Source of the DNA: JAPYTY01 sp036338435
Lineage (GTDB): Bacteria; Acidobacteriota; UBA6911; RPQK01; JADFOI01
Assembly: GCA_036338435.1 (NCBI GenBank)
Contig: JAYZCG010000052.1
Location: 1 to 64,000 of the forward strand
Length of the DNA stretch: 64,000 nt
Direction of reading: 5' to 3'
The position numbers were made by a program, and so were the translations under genes. How positions within the stretch are numbered: position 1 is the stretch's first letter; every line of letters begins with the position of its first letter. The notes beneath the pieces are model-generated. The model made no database searches and had not been told where the DNA came from. It saw only the letters and a list, made by a program, of their open reading frames with translations. Positions 1-9,072 of the stretch are shown one piece after another.

Positions 1-1154
1 TAAACAATGTTACCCGATTGATCCAGAGAGCCCTCTAACTCACCAGGAACGATCCAAATTGATGTGCGACCTAGTCTTTTTGCGCCGGATTTCATGAAGG
101 TTTTGTGATCGCGTCCAAATTCCGGAGCAAATTCACTAAGAGCGACCTGATCGGGTGATTCCGGCCCCCCCATTCCGCTGTCTTGGATTAGGAGGCGATC
201 CTGAGCATTAGACTTAATGTCAGAAATGATGAAGGTTCCTGCATTCCATCCTCGATCCCCTTCCTTAATGGGATTTGGAAACAGTGCTCTCAGGAAAAGG
301 CCAAAATGGGCATGGGCGTGTTGGCCTACGTTCGGATTGTTGATCACGGTATTGCTGCCTAGTATGTCTGCAGGGCCATAGCCAGATTTCCAGAGTAACA
401 GGGGGGTTTGATTGGTTCCTCCGGAAAGTAAAATATTATCGCCATAAATCAGGGTTTCCCTATCTCCCTGACGGCAGACAACACTGGTTGCTTTTCTCCC
501 ATCAAAAATTATCTTTTCAACAAAGGTGTCAGGAATAATTTCAACTCCATACTTTTCAGCATCTGGAACGTGGGTAAGCAATGTACTCATCTTGGCATCG
601 TATTTGCACATGTTTGCCGCATTGCAAAAACCACAGCGAATACAATTTTTCTTAGCTCCTTCCAGGGGGCGAACCGGATAACCTAATGAGCGTGCTGTGG
701 CTCGAAACTGTTTCTGTCCCTCACTGAGGGAGTCTTCAGGGTCGGAGTGGACATTAAACACGCGACGCACTTCGGTAGCAGCCTCTTGCAAATTGGCCTT
801 GGTCCAATCTACTCCTGTGGAACTAACCCAGTTGTCATAATCGGCTGGAAATGGTGGAAAAGCTTGGGCGCCATAGTGCATGGAACTGCCCCCTAATATC
901 ATGGCACCTCCAGGCATCGAATAGCGATTATTCTCGGAGAACTCGTGCGAGATATTTGTAAAAACACGTCGTCGAGATGGAATGCCGTGACCATGAGAGG
1001 GGGCTCCTTTGAAATAAGGACCAGCTTCCAGCAGGGCAATGTTAAGCCTCTCCCTTGTTTTTGGGTGTACTCCATTCTCGGCAATGCGCGCAGCCAAGAT
1101 ACAACCCGCCATGCCACCACCTACGATGATTAGGTCATAATTCTGTCGTTGCAC
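1..1154 (-). CDS. GMC-family FAD oxidoreductase (3' part beyond window)
   Basis: The gene runs off the left edge, so only about the first 384 codons are visible. The start is a GTG at 1152-1154 with AAGGAG nine bases upstream. The N-terminus carries a Rossmann dinucleotide fold (DLIIVGGGMAG, about residues 6-16). Further in are GMC-type elements: GGSSMHYGAQAFPP and a cysteine-rich stretch CIRCGFCNAANMC near residues 168-185, as in GMC enzymes of the gluconate/sorbosone/cholesterol-oxidase-like branch. There is no signal peptide. The substrate, presumably an alcohol or sugar-type compound, cannot be told. It lies 5' to 3' downstream of the exported amidohydrolase and metallo-beta-lactamase genes on the same strand and probably belongs to the same catabolic set. 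The catalytic His of GMC enzymes lies in the missing C-terminus. Confidence 0.85.
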   Translation of the reverse strand, partial: MQRQNYDLIIVGGGMAGCILAARIAENGVHPKTRERLNIALLEAGPYFKGAPSHGHGIPSRRRVFTNISHEFSENNRYSMPGGAMILGGSSMHYGAQAFPPFPADYDNWVSSTGVDWTKANLQEAATEVRRVFNVHSDPEDSLSEGQKQFRATARSLGYPVRPLEGAKKNCIRCGFCNAANMCKYDAKMSTLLTHVPDAEKYGVEIIPDTFVEKIIFDGRKATSVVCRQGDRETLIYGDNILLSGGTNQTPLLLWKSGYGPADILGSNTVINNPNVGQHAHAHFGLFLRALFPNPIKEGDRGWNAGTFIISDIKSNAQDRLLIQDSGMGGPESPDQVALSEFAPEFGRDHKTFMKSGAKRLGRTSIWIVPGELEGSLDQSGNIV

Positions 1155-1195
1155 CAATGGGAACTCCTTCGCAAAGTATCCGATTGTGATATGAG

Positions 1196-2692
1196 CTACT
1201 CTTGATTGCTGGCCTTAACCGTATCGGCTAAGAGCTTCCATGGAAGTAGAATGCCATGGCCCGAGACGATTTGACGAGGTTCCCAGCCGGCTTCAACAAC
1301 GGCTTCATACATAGTCTTCCCATACTCGGGAACACGAGGCGTGTCATTTAAGACTATGTGCCAGCGATCTCCCTGAATCGAAAACATATCGCTTTCGAAA
1401 AATAAGCGCTCTTTGGGCAGATAGATGCCCAAATATCCGTCGGCATGGGAGTTAGGAATGTGCATCATCACAATACTCTTATCCCCATCCGTGATTGTGT
1501 GAGTGTCCTCTACCAACTCAATTTGAGGTTCTAAAGCTGACTGGGCTAATCTGTCTGGCTCTATCGTATGTGGTCTTGTAAGAATCTCTCGAATTACTTC
1601 TTCGTTGTTGGAGTGGGTGACAATAGTGGCCCCTTCCGCTGCGTAAGTACGAATGCCCCCGGTGTGATCCGCATGGTGATGAGTAGTAATGAGATATTTG
1701 ATTGGTTTGTTGCCAACTGTTGTCCGGATTTGGCGTATTACCTCCTCAGATTGGATTTCATTTTCTGGTCCCTCAATGACTGCGACAAAGTCCTCGAATT
1801 CCACCCACATATTGTTCATGTGCATGCTTTCCCCGTAATAGACCCCTTCTGCCAATTCCGAGGGAATCACCTCAATGGTGTCCGCACGTCCAATGTTGTA
1901 AGCCCTCTCCTGAAGTTCTTGAGGAATGGTAAAATGTTCTTCATTCAGTTCCCCGTTGATGCTGATTTGACTCCACTCTCGTATCTGGGTTACCTCGCCC
2001 ATCTCCTCAGTTGTCTCTTTGAAAGGCAACTGAATACCCTCGACATCTCTATAGTCTGAGAAGACCCTTACTTTAGCCACATCGCCGTAAGGATTGCGGT
2101 CTTCGGCAAATGCGATCCTGGTGATGAGGTAGGTAGCGCTGTCGATGTAGACTTGGTAAATGGTGTTGTCAACAAATCGCAAGGTGACAACATGATCCTC
2201 GCCCATTCCTTCGATGGTACTTTCATTGCCCAGGGCATGAACCAGAAACTTCGCAATATCTCTGTCCCATTCTTTTTTATAACCAGACAGTTGATGAGGC
2301 ATGAGGGGTCTCAAAGCCATGCCAAAAACATTGCGATAGCCCCCTTTCTGGGAATCCGCCACTGTTGGAACTTCGCGGTCACCAGCAAGACCCACTTCTC
2401 GGGGAACTGTGAAATCGATAATCTGCTTGAAGGGACTGGGTTGTCCTTTCAGTAGTCGTTCAGTAGTTACACGTGCCTGTCCGAGAGAAGACCGCTGGGA
2501 CGTTCCTTGACGGGTAATGTTCTGTATTTCACCGAGTACTTCCAATCCTCCCATTGCTTCAGCCGTTTGTATGAGCGCTTGTCGGCCTTGTTCTGTAGGA
2601 GTGGTCTGAGTACAGCTGAATTGAAAGAGGACCAAAAAAGTAAAGGTAAGCACGAACAAACGATGGGAATGTTTAAAGTGTGTTGATTTCAT
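1196..2692 (-). CDS. metallo-beta-lactamase-fold hydrolase, predicted lipoprotein
   Basis: A metallo-hydrolase of about 498 residues. The reading frame is open back to 2767, but the ATG at 2692 gives a classical lipoprotein signal (KHSHRLFVLTFTFLVLF then lipobox QFSC), so I prefer it; the longer start would overlap the upstream amidohydrolase gene. No strong ribosome site is visible. Residues about 40-270 resemble an outer-membrane-lipoprotein-like beta domain. The second half is a beta-lactamase fold with the zinc motif HHHADHTGG (around residue 337) and later ligand positions in HIPNSHADGY and SGHGIL. It would act outside the inner membrane. Substrate unknown; quinoprotein/SoxH-like or alkylsulfatase-like members of the fold are possible. 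It follows the secreted amidohydrolase directly, suggesting sequential steps on one compound class. Confidence 0.8.
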   Translation of the reverse strand: MKSTHFKHSHRLFVLTFTFLVLFQFSCTQTTPTEQGRQALIQTAEAMGGLEVLGEIQNITRQGTSQRSSLGQARVTTERLLKGQPSPFKQIIDFTVPREVGLAGDREVPTVADSQKGGYRNVFGMALRPLMPHQLSGYKKEWDRDIAKFLVHALGNESTIEGMGEDHVVTLRFVDNTIYQVYIDSATYLITRIAFAEDRNPYGDVAKVRVFSDYRDVEGIQLPFKETTEEMGEVTQIREWSQISINGELNEEHFTIPQELQERAYNIGRADTIEVIPSELAEGVYYGESMHMNNMWVEFEDFVAVIEGPENEIQSEEVIRQIRTTVGNKPIKYLITTHHHADHTGGIRTYAAEGATIVTHSNNEEVIREILTRPHTIEPDRLAQSALEPQIELVEDTHTITDGDKSIVMMHIPNSHADGYLGIYLPKERLFFESDMFSIQGDRWHIVLNDTPRVPEYGKTMYEAVVEAGWEPRQIVSGHGILLPWKLLADTVKASNQE

Positions 2693-2729
2693 TGATTGGT
2701 CCAATCTTTTTTGTATATTTGTGGGGAAA

Positions 2730-4703
2730 CTAGTTTCCGAGGGGGCCACCAATGTGGGTGATTTCATCGTCGGTGAAGCTATAGGGCATTCCTATGGGAT
2801 CCATGTTGAATTCCTGTGCCAGTGATTGTTGGAGCACTCCAATAGTTCCGTCCAACATCGTCATCAGTGGACGAATTTTGAGGATGTCATCCTCTTCAAC
2901 TGTTAGGTAGTCCCGGTCGATGATGATCATGTCGGCTAACTTACCTACTTCCAGAGTACCTATCTTGTCGCCTTTCATTACGTAGTCTGATGCCCAGGAA
3001 GTCCACATTTTTAATGCCCACACTCGATCGATTCGTTCTTCAGGTTGCCAGATTTCGCCGTCGTACTTGCGGGTGATGGCTTGCCATAGTGCAAAAAATG
3101 GAGGCTGTAATCCACCTGCTACACTTCCCTCGGCGCGGCGTCGGAAAGCTCCTCCACCATAGTGTTGTCCCACCACTTTAACACCTGATTCAATCCAGGT
3201 TTTCAAAGGCAGAATGAAATCATTAATCTGTGGTCCATAGTCTGTGACCCAGCTAGGAGATTCACTGATTCTGGAAGGACCACAACTAATTGTGATTCCA
3301 TAATCTTTGAGTCCTTGGATAATATCCGGTTGCTTGCCCACTAGATTACAGTGTTCGCTTGTCATGTTGAGGTTGCGGATATCTTCCATCGACATGTTGT
3401 TGTCGGCCCGAGCTCGGTCGATCATTTTGAAATAAGATCGAGCGGCTTCACTGCCACACATGTGTACACCTGCCAGCCGCCATCCCGATTTGAGAGCATT
3501 TTCCAGAGTATCCCACATGAGATCACCAGGCTGAGGACACACCTCACGAGCCTTTATATGTGGCGGCGCTTGGGTGTCTGGACCAGTACAGGACTCTGGA
3601 TAGATGGAATCCCAGCGTTCTGATGCCACACCATCGATCCAAAGAAAATCATTGCCTATACCTTGGAGCACCCCTGTTCTTCGGTACATTTGACGGGTTT
3701 GAGCTGGATCAGTGGGCATACGGTGTACCTCGTAGTGGGCAGCTAGGCGAATCGGCATTTGCCCAAGTCCTGCCAGGGTAGAATATCCGCTCATAACTTT
3801 TGGGAAAGGAATACGAGTCGATAGGGTGGTAACGCCAATGGAGGCCCACTCTTCGGAGACCAATTTTAAAGCTTGTGCTAGGGTGTTCAAAGGGAGCTGT
3901 TCCAGGAACAGTTCCCAGGTGATGACGGCCATCTCCTGGCTACCCACCCAGCCGATCGCTGGAATATCTTCTCCGATACGGTCGCCATGCATTGTTTCCT
4001 GAATAGAAGCAGAGTATCCAGGCAGAAAGTCATCCAGTACATTCAAAGCCTTAGTGTTAACATTGCCACGAATACCTGGGCTCATCAGAACTGGATTTTC
4101 CGGTGCCCACATATCCAGAGTGTCCCGGTTAGTCAGGCGTCTGGTAGCCGCCCAAAGACGCAAAGCAGAGGGCTCTTCTGGATTAGACCCCATTCTAACT
4201 ACCACCCATTGGCCCGGATCCACCTCCTTAACAGCATCCTGAACTGTTTTCCGGAGGACACTTTGAGTTTCCTCTAAGGTCTTTTCAGCAGTGGCGGAAA
4301 CTACAATCCCATTCGGAGGGTATTTGAATCCGAATCGATCTAGGTGCTGGACGGCTTCACCATAGATGTGCATATGGGGTTCGATAATACCGGGGAGTAT
4401 CATGCGTCCCTTCAGATCCAAAACCTTGGTGTCGGGTCCTGCCAGAGCCCGGATCTCCTGGGTAGTACCGAGTTTCACTATAACATTCCCCTTGACGGCA
4501 ATTCCCTGGTAGACATTACCCACCTCCGTGGAAGGAGACTTGTCATCCATGCTGATGACTTTGCCATTGATGAAAACGGTATCAGCATATCCGTGCATAG
4601 ATACCTCGGGGGGTATCTGTGCGAAGGTATTTGTGATTGCGATAGTCATAAATGCGATGAGGAAAACAGGGAAGTATTTACCATTAATCTGATCAGTTCT
4701 CAT
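2730..4703 (-). CDS. secreted amidohydrolase (Amidohydro_3/YtcJ-like)
   Basis: A 657-residue metal-dependent hydrolase. The start is well supported: GGAGG lies at proper spacing before the ATG. An N-terminal signal peptide (hydrophobic VFLIAFMTIAITNTFA) predicts export. The metal motif HMH is seen in GIIEPHMHIYG (near residue 110), and the C-terminus has the usual composite beta-sandwich ending, GKLADMIIIDRDYLTVEEDDI. YtcJ-type members hydrolyse amide or similar bonds, but most are uncharacterised. It is clearly paralogous to the gene at 60460-62340: both begin with a 'NGK(V/I)(I/V)SMDD ... GN(V/I)YQ' stretch after the signal peptide. The neighbouring lipoprotein hydrolase and flavocytochrome-like genes have the same orientation. 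Substrate unknown. Confidence 0.85.
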   Translation of the reverse strand: MRTDQINGKYFPVFLIAFMTIAITNTFAQIPPEVSMHGYADTVFINGKVISMDDKSPSTEVGNVYQGIAVKGNVIVKLGTTQEIRALAGPDTKVLDLKGRMILPGIIEPHMHIYGEAVQHLDRFGFKYPPNGIVVSATAEKTLEETQSVLRKTVQDAVKEVDPGQWVVVRMGSNPEEPSALRLWAATRRLTNRDTLDMWAPENPVLMSPGIRGNVNTKALNVLDDFLPGYSASIQETMHGDRIGEDIPAIGWVGSQEMAVITWELFLEQLPLNTLAQALKLVSEEWASIGVTTLSTRIPFPKVMSGYSTLAGLGQMPIRLAAHYEVHRMPTDPAQTRQMYRRTGVLQGIGNDFLWIDGVASERWDSIYPESCTGPDTQAPPHIKAREVCPQPGDLMWDTLENALKSGWRLAGVHMCGSEAARSYFKMIDRARADNNMSMEDIRNLNMTSEHCNLVGKQPDIIQGLKDYGITISCGPSRISESPSWVTDYGPQINDFILPLKTWIESGVKVVGQHYGGGAFRRRAEGSVAGGLQPPFFALWQAITRKYDGEIWQPEERIDRVWALKMWTSWASDYVMKGDKIGTLEVGKLADMIIIDRDYLTVEEDDILKIRPLMTMLDGTIGVLQQSLAQEFNMDPIGMPYSFTDDEITHIGGPLGN

Positions 4704-4719
4704 TTAGAGTCCTCCAATT

Positions 4720-4795
4720 GAAGATTGAAAGCTTTCGACGATTGTTTAGTCTATATGTAACTATGGAAAGGTCAAAGGAAATGTTTTCAATCTTC
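4720..4795. repeat. 11-bp perfect inverted repeat between two genes
   Basis: GAAGATTGAAA (4720-4730) and TTTCAATCTTC (4785-4795) are perfect complements separated by 54 bases, just upstream of the amidohydrolase start and downstream of the FAD protein gene. It could form a hairpin in a read-through transcript or be a pair of regulator half-sites. There is no T-run that would make it a clear terminator. Confidence 0.4.
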
Positions 4796-4897
4796 GGGCA
4801 CAATGAAGATCTAGGATGGGAATTTTTGGGGCCAAGTGTGGAGAGTTCTCAGCCTATTCGTTTGTGGTGCAAATGTTGCAAGATGTGTCCAGACTAG

Positions 4898-6727
4898 CTA
4901 GTGACAGAGAATACAGTTTTCCACTTGTGCCAGCCGATCAAATTGATGCGATATCGTAGGGACAGGGTTAAATTCACCGTGACACTGTATGCATTGGTCA
5001 TTGCGTTCCAGGACAATCCCATGGGCCCTTTCAAAGTGCAGGTAACCTGAGCGCTTGGTAGCGATGAGTTTAGGCACAGGATGACAGTCTAAGCACACTT
5101 CATTTTTAGTGGAGTTGTTGGTGTACGATGATCGGGCAAGTGCTCTAGTACTTTTTTGGGTAGATCTTTTTCCCTCAGCCTCAAATGACGCCAAGGCTTC
5201 TTGGCCCCCAACGCGACCTGTGACAATGGCAGGTCCTAGAAATGTTCCCTCCAAACCGGCCTTACCGTTAATTTGTCCGAACCCAGTTACTTCACCGACA
5301 CCGTATAGTCCGGGAATCGCTTTGCCCATAGTATCCAGAACGCGGGCGGATGGGTCAATCAGTACTCCACCCATACTTTTACGTGTCACCGCGAAGGTGT
5401 GTAGGGCATAGAATGGGGGTTTTTCAATTTTGGCAGGATTGTGATATTGACGAAGCAAGTCTTTGGTTGGGGAAGAACTCGATCCAAAGCGTTCGAAGTC
5501 TTTGTCTTCACCTTGATCGACCATGTAGTTATAGCGATCTACCGTTGTTTTCAAGGAGTCTGGTGCAAGTCCAATTATTTGAGCAAGATTCTCGATTGAG
5601 GAAGCCGATGGAATGACATGAGGATATTGTTCAAGGAGAGTCTTTTGGGGATCTTTCCACCCAGTAGTTCCTCTCACAGCGAGTTGCTCCAGCCCCACAG
5701 CATCAAAAATAGCCCAATAGCTAGAAGTCTTTTGATTAATAACCGCCGGAGTAGTCACTTTGACGCTGTCCGATTCATTAACAAAACGTTTGCCATCCAA
5801 ATTGACCCAGATGGCAGCGGAGCTACGGGCAAATAGACCACGATCGGTTCCTGGATAACGTGGGTCAGGAATACCTGAGGAATAATTCCACTGATGATCT
5901 AGGTAATCCAATTTTGCGCCTACCTTCTGGGCTAATCCCAGCCCTGAACCCATGGCGTCAATGCCTGCACTGAGTAGCAGTCGTTCGGGAAATTTTAAAT
6001 TTTCTGGCCAGAACTCTCGCACCATGTTGAAATTACTTTGAAAGCCTCCAGTGGCTAGGATAGTAGACGAAGCCCGAATCACCTGTAGTTTCCCGTTGCG
6101 TACATTTTGTGTTTCTACACCTACTATGCGGTTATTTTCTCTTACGAGATTTGTGACTTTGTGGTTCCAGACAAAGGTGATGTTTGGATACTTGAGACAT
6201 TCACGGTAAATAGCGGTCACCAGGGCCAAGCCTGCTCCTTGGGTACGATGAACTCGTGGCACCGTATTGCCTGGGTTTCGACCGATGTCAGTGAACTCAA
6301 TACCCATATTGGTAAGCCAGTCATGGATCAATTTTTTAGAGTTGTTAACGTAGTAGCGCACCCATTCTGGGTTGGGATCTTCACCCCACGTCATGAAGTC
6401 GTTGTAGGCTAGTTCTGGATTGTCGTTGACTCCCCTAGATTCTTGTAACGGGGTTCCTACTATGTTGAGTACCCCCCCGGAAGCAACGCCGTGTCCTCCA
6501 AAAATGGACCACATATCAATTACTTGAACCCTAGCGCCTGTCTGACCTGCTTCCCAGGCAGCGGATAATCCCGATATACCTGATCCTACAACTACGATAT
6601 CGACTGTCGAATCTTCAATGTCTGTCGACTGAGCCAACATTGAGGTTTGGTAATTGCTCCCGACCACTGCAAATAGTGCAGGAACAATGATGACATAAAG
6701 TCTTTTGCGAATACTTAGTCTTGTCAC
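4898..6727 (-). CDS. FAD-binding flavocytochrome c-like oxidoreductase with C-terminal triheme tail
   Basis: A 609-residue protein. Residues 1-33 are a likely signal peptide or membrane anchor. Residues about 43-520 form a fumarate-reductase/KstD-type flavoprotein: Rossmann motif GSGISG (48-53), a substrate-domain segment with RKSMGGVLID, and a C-terminal FAD-binding portion GLEGTFLGPAIVTGRVGG. The last 68 residues contain three c-type heme sites, CLDCH (545-549), CIQCH (579-583) and CILCH (605-609), so the polypeptide stops right on the last heme ligand. In Shewanella-type flavocytochrome c the heme domain is N-terminal; here it is C-terminal. It probably moves electrons between periplasmic carriers and a C=C reduction or dehydrogenation. 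Physiological substrate unknown. A possible frameshift at the 3' end is noted in the findings. Confidence 0.8.
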   Translation of the reverse strand: MTRLSIRKRLYVIIVPALFAVVGSNYQTSMLAQSTDIEDSTVDIVVVGSGISGLSAAWEAGQTGARVQVIDMWSIFGGHGVASGGVLNIVGTPLQESRGVNDNPELAYNDFMTWGEDPNPEWVRYYVNNSKKLIHDWLTNMGIEFTDIGRNPGNTVPRVHRTQGAGLALVTAIYRECLKYPNITFVWNHKVTNLVRENNRIVGVETQNVRNGKLQVIRASSTILATGGFQSNFNMVREFWPENLKFPERLLLSAGIDAMGSGLGLAQKVGAKLDYLDHQWNYSSGIPDPRYPGTDRGLFARSSAAIWVNLDGKRFVNESDSVKVTTPAVINQKTSSYWAIFDAVGLEQLAVRGTTGWKDPQKTLLEQYPHVIPSASSIENLAQIIGLAPDSLKTTVDRYNYMVDQGEDKDFERFGSSSSPTKDLLRQYHNPAKIEKPPFYALHTFAVTRKSMGGVLIDPSARVLDTMGKAIPGLYGVGEVTGFGQINGKAGLEGTFLGPAIVTGRVGGQEALASFEAEGKRSTQKSTRALARSSYTNNSTKNEVCLDCHPVPKLIATKRSGYLHFERAHGIVLERNDQCIQCHGEFNPVPTISHQFDRLAQVENCILCH

Positions 6728-6814
6728 AGCATTTTAACCTTCCTTGCGTAGCATACTTTCCCATCTTTAAATGGGGTAAAAGGAATCTCTCTGTGCCTTA
6801 GAGAGTAGAATCTT

Positions 6815-8263
6815 TTACCTAATGGATTGAGGCGCTTTCTGACCATCTGGAATCAGCGTTATGAAATCTAATGGTTCTCGGATTTCCCTAAAGTCTGACT
6901 GAACCTTCTCTCGTAGCTCGCTCGACTGGTAGAGATCAATAGCCGACGCAGCCAAAGTTTTAGCGGCGACTCTTAGTCCTTTTTCACCGATGCTAGTTCC
7001 CGTACAGGCAACAATTTGCCAACTATGACCCGGAGCTCCAAAGGTATAAGAGGCAACGCGTAGTCTTCCAACAGGCACGAACCAGCTTATGTCTCCGATG
7101 TCGGTTGAAGCGCGACCTTGCTCTGGATTTCTGGCAAGTGGCTCGATGATTTCCGAGAGGGCTTGTTTGTAAGTTCCTTCTAACCCAATCTGGGTCTGAC
7201 GGGCAAAGATTTTTTCTGCATCTGAAAACTGAGGCGCACCAATCAGTTCCAAGTTGCGATAAATCAATTCAGACAGTGTTCGATTAGGCAGGACCTCATG
7301 CATATCTGACTCCACCTGGATGGTGGTTAGTTCTGTTTGGGACATGAGCGCAGCTGCCTGAGCAATATCTTTGACCCATTCAAAATATTTTTCCACGTCG
7401 GTGTGTTTGTCAGCGCGAATGTAATACCATACCTCTGTCTCAGGGGGTACCACATTTGGTTGTCCACCTCCCTGGGTGATCACGTAGTGGATGCGTGCAT
7501 CCTCCTTGATATGCTCACGCATATAGTTAACACCAGCACTCATGAGTTCTACTGCATCCAGGGCGCTTCTTCCGCTGTGAGGGGAAGTGGAGGCATGAGC
7601 AGGCAGGCCGGAAAATCTAAATTTAACCGAAACTAGGGCTTTACTGTAGGCGTAGTTGGAAGATGTTCGATCTCCTGTATGCCATGAGAGAATGATGTCA
7701 TCTTCTATAAAGAGACCATCGCGTAACATATAGGTTTTGCCGATTCCAGTTTCTTCCGCGGGCGTCCCGTACAAACGAATAGTGCCCTTTATTGTGCCTG
7801 TAGCCATGGCCTGTTTAACGGCCACAGCCGCTCCTGTACTAGCCGTACCGAATACGCTGTGTCCACAACCATGTCCTGACTCGACTCCGATCCTCTTCTG
7901 ACGTTCAGGGACAGAATCCTGTGATAGTCCGGGTAAGGCATCGTACTCGGCAAGAATGCCAATAATGGGGTGGCCACTTCCGTAAGAAGCGACAAAGGCT
8001 GTCGGCATTTCAGCTACCCCTTCCTCAACTGAAAACCCATTAACTTTTAGAAGATTGATCAGTTCTTTGGCGGATTTGAACTCTTGAAGTCCCGTTTCTG
8101 CGTAATTCCAAATATTCTTATTGATCCGGTTGAGTGTTTCTGCACTAGCATCGATCCAGTCAATGGCAACTTTTTTTGATTCTCTCTGTCCTTGGCCTAT
8201 ACAAGTAATCGCTGTCAGGACGAGTATCCACAAAACTAGCCGATTAAAAAAATAACTTATCAT
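6815..8263 (-). CDS. exported M20-family amidohydrolase (AbgB-like)
   Basis: About 482 residues. I choose the ATG at 8263 because AAAGGGA precedes it and it gives a tidy signal peptide (MISYFFNRLVLWILVLTAI then CIGQGQ); the frame is open to 8293. It matches the M20 peptidase/amidohydrolase group that includes the aminobenzoyl-glutamate hydrolase subunit AbgB. Metal-site elements include ILAEYDALPGLSQD, GHGCGHSVFG, the EET glutamates in GTPAEETGIG, and a dimerisation lid domain with GLPAHASTSPHSGRSALDAVEL. AbgB-type enzymes cleave N-acyl amino acid amide bonds; the exported location is atypical for that family. It is the first gene of the minus-strand catabolic set and likely supplies amidase activity on a peptide-like or N-acylated compound. 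Substrate not determinable. Confidence 0.82.
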   Translation of the reverse strand: MISYFFNRLVLWILVLTAITCIGQGQRESKKVAIDWIDASAETLNRINKNIWNYAETGLQEFKSAKELINLLKVNGFSVEEGVAEMPTAFVASYGSGHPIIGILAEYDALPGLSQDSVPERQKRIGVESGHGCGHSVFGTASTGAAVAVKQAMATGTIKGTIRLYGTPAEETGIGKTYMLRDGLFIEDDIILSWHTGDRTSSNYAYSKALVSVKFRFSGLPAHASTSPHSGRSALDAVELMSAGVNYMREHIKEDARIHYVITQGGGQPNVVPPETEVWYYIRADKHTDVEKYFEWVKDIAQAAALMSQTELTTIQVESDMHEVLPNRTLSELIYRNLELIGAPQFSDAEKIFARQTQIGLEGTYKQALSEIIEPLARNPEQGRASTDIGDISWFVPVGRLRVASYTFGAPGHSWQIVACTGTSIGEKGLRVAAKTLAASAIDLYQSSELREKVQSDFREIREPLDFITLIPDGQKAPQSIR

Positions 8264-8380
8264 GGATGTTCCCTTTGGAGATTGTACATGCACTGACTCA
8301 TAGGTGTCACTGCAAACACTCTTGTAAAGACAGTGTGATTAGGACATGTCCTGGTGTATCTTGGATTTCTTCACTATCGA

Positions 8381-8647
8381 CTAGTTACCTTGCGGGATCT
8401 TCTTGTTAATTCTCCAGAGTTCAAGGATTGCAACAGATCCCCAAATTATATTTAGAAAACCGGAGGGATAAGCTCCAAAATAGAAGCCGTTTATCATAAG
8501 AAGGATGCTGCCTGTCAAGTTTAACATTTGGTAGGTAAATGAGTTGCTTTTTACCCTTTGCCTTGAGACTAGCACATAACTGATCAGTAGGACTATGGCC
8601 CCAATTGAGCCGAGAATATGAATTGGGATGGCGGGATTTACTGCCAT
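8381..8647 (-). CDS. small CBU_0592-type membrane protein
   Basis: 88 residues with three hydrophobic segments (about 9-27, 41-57 and 62-78), the last containing the characteristic GFLNIIWGSVAILELWR. This matches the small CBU_0592-like membrane family, which is fold-related to half-size sugar/PQ-loop carriers but has no established function. AGGAG sits a few bases upstream of the ATG. It lies between the catabolic set and infA on the same strand. Confidence 0.65.
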   Translation of the reverse strand: MAVNPAIPIHILGSIGAIVLLISYVLVSRQRVKSNSFTYQMLNLTGSILLMINGFYFGAYPSGFLNIIWGSVAILELWRINKKIPQGN

Positions 8648-8715
8648 GTCAGAGCTCCTTTTGTTGGGTTAAAGAAGTATCCGATCGAGGTGGCTTGGGT
8701 CAGAATTCCGTTATC

Positions 8716-9024
8716 TTACTTAAACCGATAGACCAATCGACCCTTGGTTAGGTCATAGGGAGAGAGCTCAACTGTGACCTTATCCCCTCTTAGAATACGA
8801 ATATAGTAACGGCGCATTTTGCCAGAAATATGCGCCAAAATAACATGTCCGTTGTCAAGTTCCACTTTGAACTGGGTATTGGGAAGCGCTTCAATGACGG
8901 TTCCGTTTACCTCAATAATATTCTCACGGGTTGGTTTACTTTCCTCGGTTGTGGTTTGATCGGCATCGGCTTTGCGCCTTTTCTTCTTACGAAACGGGCG
9001 TCGTCGGTTCCTGGGTCGTCTCAA
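8716..9024 (-). CDS. infA: translation initiation factor IF-1 with basic N-terminal extension
   Basis: 102 residues. Residues about 35-102 are a canonical IF-1 S1/OB domain: EVNGTVIEALPNTQFKVELD, then the hallmark HISGKMRRYYIRIL and GDKVTVELSPYDLTKGR. IF-1 binds the 30S A site during initiation. The usual protein is about 72 residues; here about 33 extra residues precede it, with nine arginines and lysines clustered in the first 18 positions followed by an acidic/Thr linker. The start is a TTG at 9022-9024 with GAGGAG six bases upstream; there is no internal Met or good alternative between it and the OB fold, so the extension looks genuine. A candidate folded RNA lies immediately upstream. 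Confidence 0.93.
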   Translation of the reverse strand: MRRPRNRRRPFRKKKRRKADADQTTTEESKPTRENIIEVNGTVIEALPNTQFKVELDNGHVILAHISGKMRRYYIRILRGDKVTVELSPYDLTKGRLVYRFK

Positions 9025-9072
9025 TTAAAACTCCTCTGGTTGGGGGTGCCGGAGTTCGGATAGTACACCCTT

